Below, one piece after another: positions 15,462-17,981 of a stretch of 17,981 bases of DNA (its first letter is position 1; every line of letters starts with the position of its first letter). The notes under the pieces were generated by a model. That model saw nothing but the letters and a program-made list of their open reading frames with translations, did not search any database and was not told where the DNA came from. This stretch comes from Candidatus Schekmanbacteria bacterium (GTDB lineage Bacteria > CSSED10-310 > JACPHN01): the NCBI GenBank assembly GCA_016188575.1, contig JACPHN010000087.1, positions 1-17,981 on the forward strand, given 5' to 3'. A program made the position numbers and the translations under genes.

Positions 15462-15479
15462 GTGGTGGTGGTGGTGGTG
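15462..15479 (+). repeat. GTG trinucleotide tract (six units)
   Basis: GTGGTGGTGGTGGTGGTG occurs inside a G/C-rich run (about 15430-15520) that also contains GGC and GCC repeats. It lies in the gap 15379-15784, where no gene is supported on either strand. Reading across the tract in one frame gives a glycine-rich tail (GGGSGGGGGVAAGAAGTG, ending at TAA), suggesting the leftover of a Gly-rich protein end; slippage at the tract could shift frames. Confidence 0.6.
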
Positions 15480-15719
15480 TCGCCGCCGGAGCTGCTGGTA
15501 CTGGAACGGCCGCCGCGCCTCCTTTTCGGCGCATCTGTGTCGAGTCCCAGAGCCCTCCCCGGCGGTAATCGGGGATTGCCGGCGCCGCCATCAGTTTTCC
15601 ACCGGCATCGCCGACCCGCGCCGCATGGAACGAACGACCTCGGTACATCGCTCCCTGAGCTATGCACAAGACATTCGTTGCGGGAAAATGTCACCAACTT
15701 CTCAGGTCGGTTCAACGTC

Positions 15720-15748
15720 TTGACAGTGTCCTGCGGCAGTCGTACGCT
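15720..15748 (+). promoter_or_regulatory. Strong candidate sigma-70-type promoter for the cohesin/RHS locus
   Basis: TTGACA (15720-15725, consensus) and TACGCT (15743-15748) are 17 bases apart. The start near 15755 leaves a leader of about 30 bases containing GGAGG (15771-15775) before GTG 15785. This is the best sigma-70-type promoter match seen in the window. Confidence 0.6.
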
Positions 15749-15784
15749 CTGATCGTCACCTCTGGAAAGCGGAGGATCAACGCG

Positions 15785-16132
15785 GTGGGCGTCGGGATGC
15801 TCGAAAGCAGAACCAGCATGGGCACGCCATGGCGGATCGTCGTCGGCATCGCGGTCGTGCTCGGCGCACCTGCGGCGTTTCCCGGTGCCGCTCTGGCCGC
15901 AACCGTCGCCCTCGGCGGCGAGCAAGGCGTACCCGCCGGTGGGATTGCCGAGTTGCCGGTGATCGCGACCTCGGCGGAGCCGCGTGGCGGGGTGGAGCTC
16001 ACCTTGCGGTACGACCCGGCGCTGCTGGAGCTGATCTCCGTCTCGAATGGAGCGGCGCCGAGCACGCGGACGGGCGGACGTCGGCGGGGCAGCTCGCGTC
16101 GTTTGCGGTGGACGGGGACACGTGGCGCTTGA
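15785..16132 (+). CDS. Secreted cohesin-like N-terminal fragment, frameshifted into the RHS gene
   Basis: 115 residues. GTG 15785 was chosen because GGAGG lies nine bases upstream; ATGs at 15797 and 15818 are alternatives. A signal peptide (RIVVGIAVVLGAPAAFPG, cut near ALA-ATVALGG) leads to a cohesin-like beta domain: VALGGEQGVPAGGIAELPV, then GGVELTLRYDPALLELISV. Cohesin domains normally have about 140 residues; here only the first third is present. After NGAAP the frame becomes arginine-rich and ends at 16132, while the coding sense continues one frame over as ADGRTSAGQLASFAV. A single-base indel between about 16050 and 16072 (or a recombination join) accounts for this. With its promoter and ribosome site, this is probably the true 5' end of the RHS gene. 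Confidence 0.65.
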   Translation: MGVGMLESRTSMGTPWRIVVGIAVVLGAPAAFPGAALAATVALGGEQGVPAGGIAELPVIATSAEPRGGVELTLRYDPALLELISVSNGAAPSTRTGGRRRGSSRRLRWTGTRGA

Positions 16133-17571
16133 CGTACGACGTGCGGGGGCTCGAGTCGGCGCTGACCTACCCCTCCGGGCTGAAGATCGTGTACGAGCAC
16201 GACGAGATCGGGCGTCTGACGGCAATGACGACGCGTAACCCGTCGGTGGTGCCGGAGCTGAGCTACACAGTTACCTACGACGCCGCCGGGCAGGTGGTCG
16301 GGATCACCGACGGGACGGAAGAGCACGTTTATGCCTACGACGCGGCCGGAAGATTGACGGCGGCGGATCATCCGGACGGTGGGCCGCTGGTCGACGAATG
16401 GTATGCGTATGACGCGCTCGGGCGGCGGACAGCGTCGCACCTGAGCGCGGTATACTCCTACGATGCGGCGGGGCGGCTGCTCGCGGACGACACCTACGCC
16501 TACGAGCACGATGCGAACGGTCAGATGACGGCGATCACCGAGCCCGCAGAGGACTTCCGGCTCGAGCTCGCCTACGACGCCGCCGGCCTCCTCGCTGAGC
16601 TGCGACAGCGACAAGCGACCAGCGGCGATGTCATCGCCGCGCTCGTCTACGCCCGCGACGGCGAAGGGCGCATGGCCTTCGTGGAGGAGACCCCTGCCGG
16701 GACGACTCGGCAGGATTTCCGCGATGGGCAAAACCTGGTGCTCACGCGCTACGGGGACGGAGCGGAGGAGCGCTACGTGCACGCGGAGGGGATCGATGTG
16801 CCGCTGGCTGCGGTCTCGGGCGACGGCGCCGTCGCTCTGGTCAGGAATGCGCGAGAGGACGTGGTCGGGATCATCGACGCGGGCGGCGGCTTGGCCGACA
16901 CCTACGTCTACGATTCGTTTGGGCGAACGGACGACAGCGTGGCGCCGGTGCGGTTTGGCTTCGGGTCGCGCGAGCGGCGCACGTTCGGTCGGGTCGAGCT
17001 GTACGACCTGCGCGCGAGGCTCTTCGTGCCGTGGCTGGGAGCCTTCACGAGCAGGGATCCGGCCGGCGGTAGCGCCATCGCCGAATACGCCTACGTGCGC
17101 GGTGCGCCGCTCATGCAAAGAGATCCCCTGGGCCGCTACGAGCTCCACCAAAGCGCGAACCCGTTTACCGGAAAGATCGAGGCGGCGATCGCGATGCTGC
17201 GGCAGGCCTTCGCCAATAACCCTCGGGAGGCGTGCGAATGCACCAACTATTTCTCATCCCAGAAGAATTCGGCCTATCATGATGTCGATAAGTGGTTGAG
17301 CCCTGGGGGATATCCGAATATTGTCGCTGCTTTGCCAACAGGAAATGAACTGGGATGGGCTATGGGTACTCCGCCATTTTCCAACCTTTACATATCTACC
17401 AAGTTGCTTGACAAGATGCCGCCTGATATCTGCACTATCGCATCCGTGATCTCGCATGAAGTAGGTCACCTATCACGTAAAGATGAGAAAGGCAATGAAA
17501 GGGAGCCAAAGGAGTTTTTCGAAGCCTGTACGTTCTCCGGCGGTGGTTGTATAAATCCCACATACAAATGA
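16066..17571 (+). CDS. Truncated RHS/YD-repeat protein with C-terminal HEVGH zincin toxin domain
   Basis: About 501 residues in this frame, which is open from 15829 but protein-like only from ADGRTSAG at 16066. RHS/YD repeats are plain: YDVRGLESALTYPSGLKI, YTVTYDAAGQVVGITDG, YAYDAAGRLTAADHPDGG, YAYDALGRRT and YSYDAAGRLL. The core ends with the RHS hallmark YDLRARLFVPWLGAFTSRDP and YAYVRGAPLMQRDPLGRY (about 17000-17140). Beyond it the variable tip is AT-richer and contains SHEVGH (HExxH at 17455-17469) with a downstream EPKEFFEAC, the layout of a zinc metallopeptidase (Tox-MPTase-like) toxin. RHS proteins are secreted or surface-attached contact toxins; usual lengths exceed 1000 residues, so the repeat region here is short. 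The stop (17569-17571) overlaps the start of a small downstream ORF. Whether the frameshift abolishes expression is unknown. Confidence 0.85.
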   Translation, partial: ADGRTSAGQLASFAVDGDTWRLTYDVRGLESALTYPSGLKIVYEHDEIGRLTAMTTRNPSVVPELSYTVTYDAAGQVVGITDGTEEHVYAYDAAGRLTAADHPDGGPLVDEWYAYDALGRRTASHLSAVYSYDAAGRLLADDTYAYEHDANGQMTAITEPAEDFRLELAYDAAGLLAELRQRQATSGDVIAALVYARDGEGRMAFVEETPAGTTRQDFRDGQNLVLTRYGDGAEERYVHAEGIDVPLAAVSGDGAVALVRNAREDVVGIIDAGGGLADTYVYDSFGRTDDSVAPVRFGFGSRERRTFGRVELYDLRARLFVPWLGAFTSRDPAGGSAIAEYAYVRGAPLMQRDPLGRYELHQSANPFTGKIEAAIAMLRQAFANNPREACECTNYFSSQKNSAYHDVDKWLSPGGYPNIVAALPTGNELGWAMGTPPFSNLYISTKLLDKMPPDICTIASVISHEVGHLSRKDEKGNEREPKEFFEACTFSGGGCINPTYK

Positions 17572-17696
17572 CAGATACAAGATGTTTTTGGCGAATACAG
17601 GAAGTCACTGGTAGCTATATTTCGTATCATTCGCTGCATTTCCCGCTGGATGCCAGCGGCCAGAAGAACGGCTTGATCGCCGTGAAGCGGCCCTGA
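17568..17696 (+). CDS. 42-residue ORF overlapping the toxin stop (truncated immunity-gene remnant?)
   Basis: It begins at ATG 17568, overlapping the RHS stop as ATGA, the usual arrangement for translational coupling of a toxin with its immunity protein. The product begins MTDTRCFWRIQEVTGSYISY and ends LDASGQKNGLIAVKRP, followed by TGA (17694-17696). The first half is AT-rich like the toxin tip; from about 17640 the DNA becomes GC-rich, so the ORF probably joins the start of a lost gene to unrelated flanking DNA. Typical immunity proteins have 80-200 residues. No domain recognised. The rest of the gap to 17782 holds nothing I can name. Confidence 0.4.
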   Translation: MTDTRCFWRIQEVTGSYISYHSLHFPLDASGQKNGLIAVKRP

Positions 17697-17782
17697 CTCC
17701 GGACGCGACGCTGCTCCCGTGTCACTGCATGCGCACGGTCACGCGATCCAGAATCCATCCCTTCGTCAGCCGGTCCGAAACC

Positions 17783-17836
17783 CCGCCCTTCAGGGCGGAA
17801 TCGCCGCGGAACGCGGAACCCCGGCCTGAAGGCCGG
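17783..17836. repeat. Three consecutive perfect hairpins (terminator/REP-like cluster)
   Basis: CCGCCCT/AGGGCGG (17783-17789 and 17792-17798), CCGCG/CGCGG (17804-17808 and 17812-17816) and CCGGCC/GGCCGG (17821-17826 and 17831-17836, loop TGAA) follow one another. The first resembles hairpins at IS200/IS605-type ends; the last lies four bases before the intron-like sequence. They could terminate transcription of the RHS locus, although no U-tracts are seen. Confidence 0.6.
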
Positions 17837-17840
17837 CATC

Positions 17841-17981
17841 GTGCGCCTGCGAGCGTACGTGGTCGGAGAGGTGGAAGTCCTCTTCGGGCATGCGCTCTCC
17901 GGCCCGTAACCAAATGTGACTGCGTCGCCGCGAGGCGGGGTGGGAAGCAACAGGAGGTGAACGACCAGTCCGTAGGATGAC
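17841..17981 (+). mobile_element. 5' part of a group II intron (probably class C-like), cut by the window edge
   Basis: The sequence starts with GTGCG, the group II 5' splice-site consensus. It then reads like domain I of bacterial introns: GTGGAAGTCCTCTTCGGG, CGGCCCGTAACC, GGGGTGGGAAGC and GGAGGTGAACGACC. Local pairing supports a folded RNA: GGAGAG (17865-17870) with CTCTCC (17895-17900), and CGCC/GGCG around GCGA (17926-17937). Its 5' end lies four bases after a perfect CCGGCC-TGAA-GGCCGG hairpin; class IIC introns insert just downstream of terminator-type hairpins. The intron-encoded reverse transcriptase, domain V and 3' end would lie beyond the window. The exact boundary is inferred from the GTGCG motif. 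Confidence 0.72.

Noticed and set aside
15430-15520. Repeat region considered as a CRISPR or satellite array
   Set aside because: Units are trinucleotides without spacers.
15462-15752. 96-codon plus-strand open frame beginning in the GTG tract
   Set aside because: Starts with a run of valines from the repeat, has no ribosome site and no recognisable composition; it also runs through the promoter region.
15712-17151. 479-codon minus-strand open frame opposite the RHS gene
   Set aside because: Antisense shadow; the plus strand has unmistakable YD repeats.
17627-17950. 107-codon minus-strand open frame at the right end
   Set aside because: Runs through the hairpin cluster and the intron RNA, has Arg/Pro-rich text and no ribosome site.

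Overview
The window is high-GC throughout, except for a visibly AT-richer patch at about 17215-17640. No rRNA, tRNA or CRISPR is present. Secreted proteins with Sec signals, an RHS toxin, a very large alpha-2-macroglobulin, a Uma2 nuclease, a -24/-12 promoter and a group II intron together suggest a soil or groundwater proteobacterium of the deltaproteobacterial/Myxococcota type. That assignment is an inference from gene content; no marker gene is present.

Layout. Positions 2-292 hold a truncated NtrC-type sigma-54 activator that stops inside its AAA+ domain, followed by a long imperfect hairpin (325-390). A covalent-FAD (BBE-type) oxidoreductase lies at 552-1964, preceded by two perfect inverted repeats that overlap a candidate promoter. 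Positions 1965-2335 hold a degraded minus-strand coding remnant and one copy of a dispersed repeat; the second copy is near 11690. Three exported proteins follow, each with its own signal peptide: a DUF4412 protein (2410-3156), a secreted protein of the 'NPWN' type with an odd membrane hairpin (3224-4618), and a 2051-residue alpha-2-macroglobulin with an intact CxEQ thioester (4757-10912). A Uma2-family nuclease (complement 10950-11501) converges on the macroglobulin gene.

Positions 12048-15378 form a two-gene unit: a small exported protein with a calcium-loop-like motif, then an 864-residue exported zinc-dependent phospholipase C-like protein. A good -24/-12 (sigma-54) promoter match at 11953-11968 lies upstream.

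The right end is accessory DNA. A strong promoter (TTGACA-17-TACGCT) and ribosome site lead into a secreted cohesin-like N-terminus (15785). It runs through a frameshift into a truncated RHS-repeat protein ending in an AT-rich HEVGH zincin toxin tip (stop at 17571). A 42-codon ORF overlaps the toxin stop by ATGA and sits where an immunity gene would be; it appears truncated at a GC junction near 17640. Three stacked hairpins follow, and four bases after the last begins what looks like the 5' end of a group II intron (17841, running off the window), an arrangement matching the terminator-hairpin targeting of class IIC introns.

The most interesting points are the cohesin/RHS/zincin toxin locus with its overlapping remnant ORF, the intron next to the hairpin, the sigma-54 promoter of the phospholipase unit, and the giant thioester macroglobulin.
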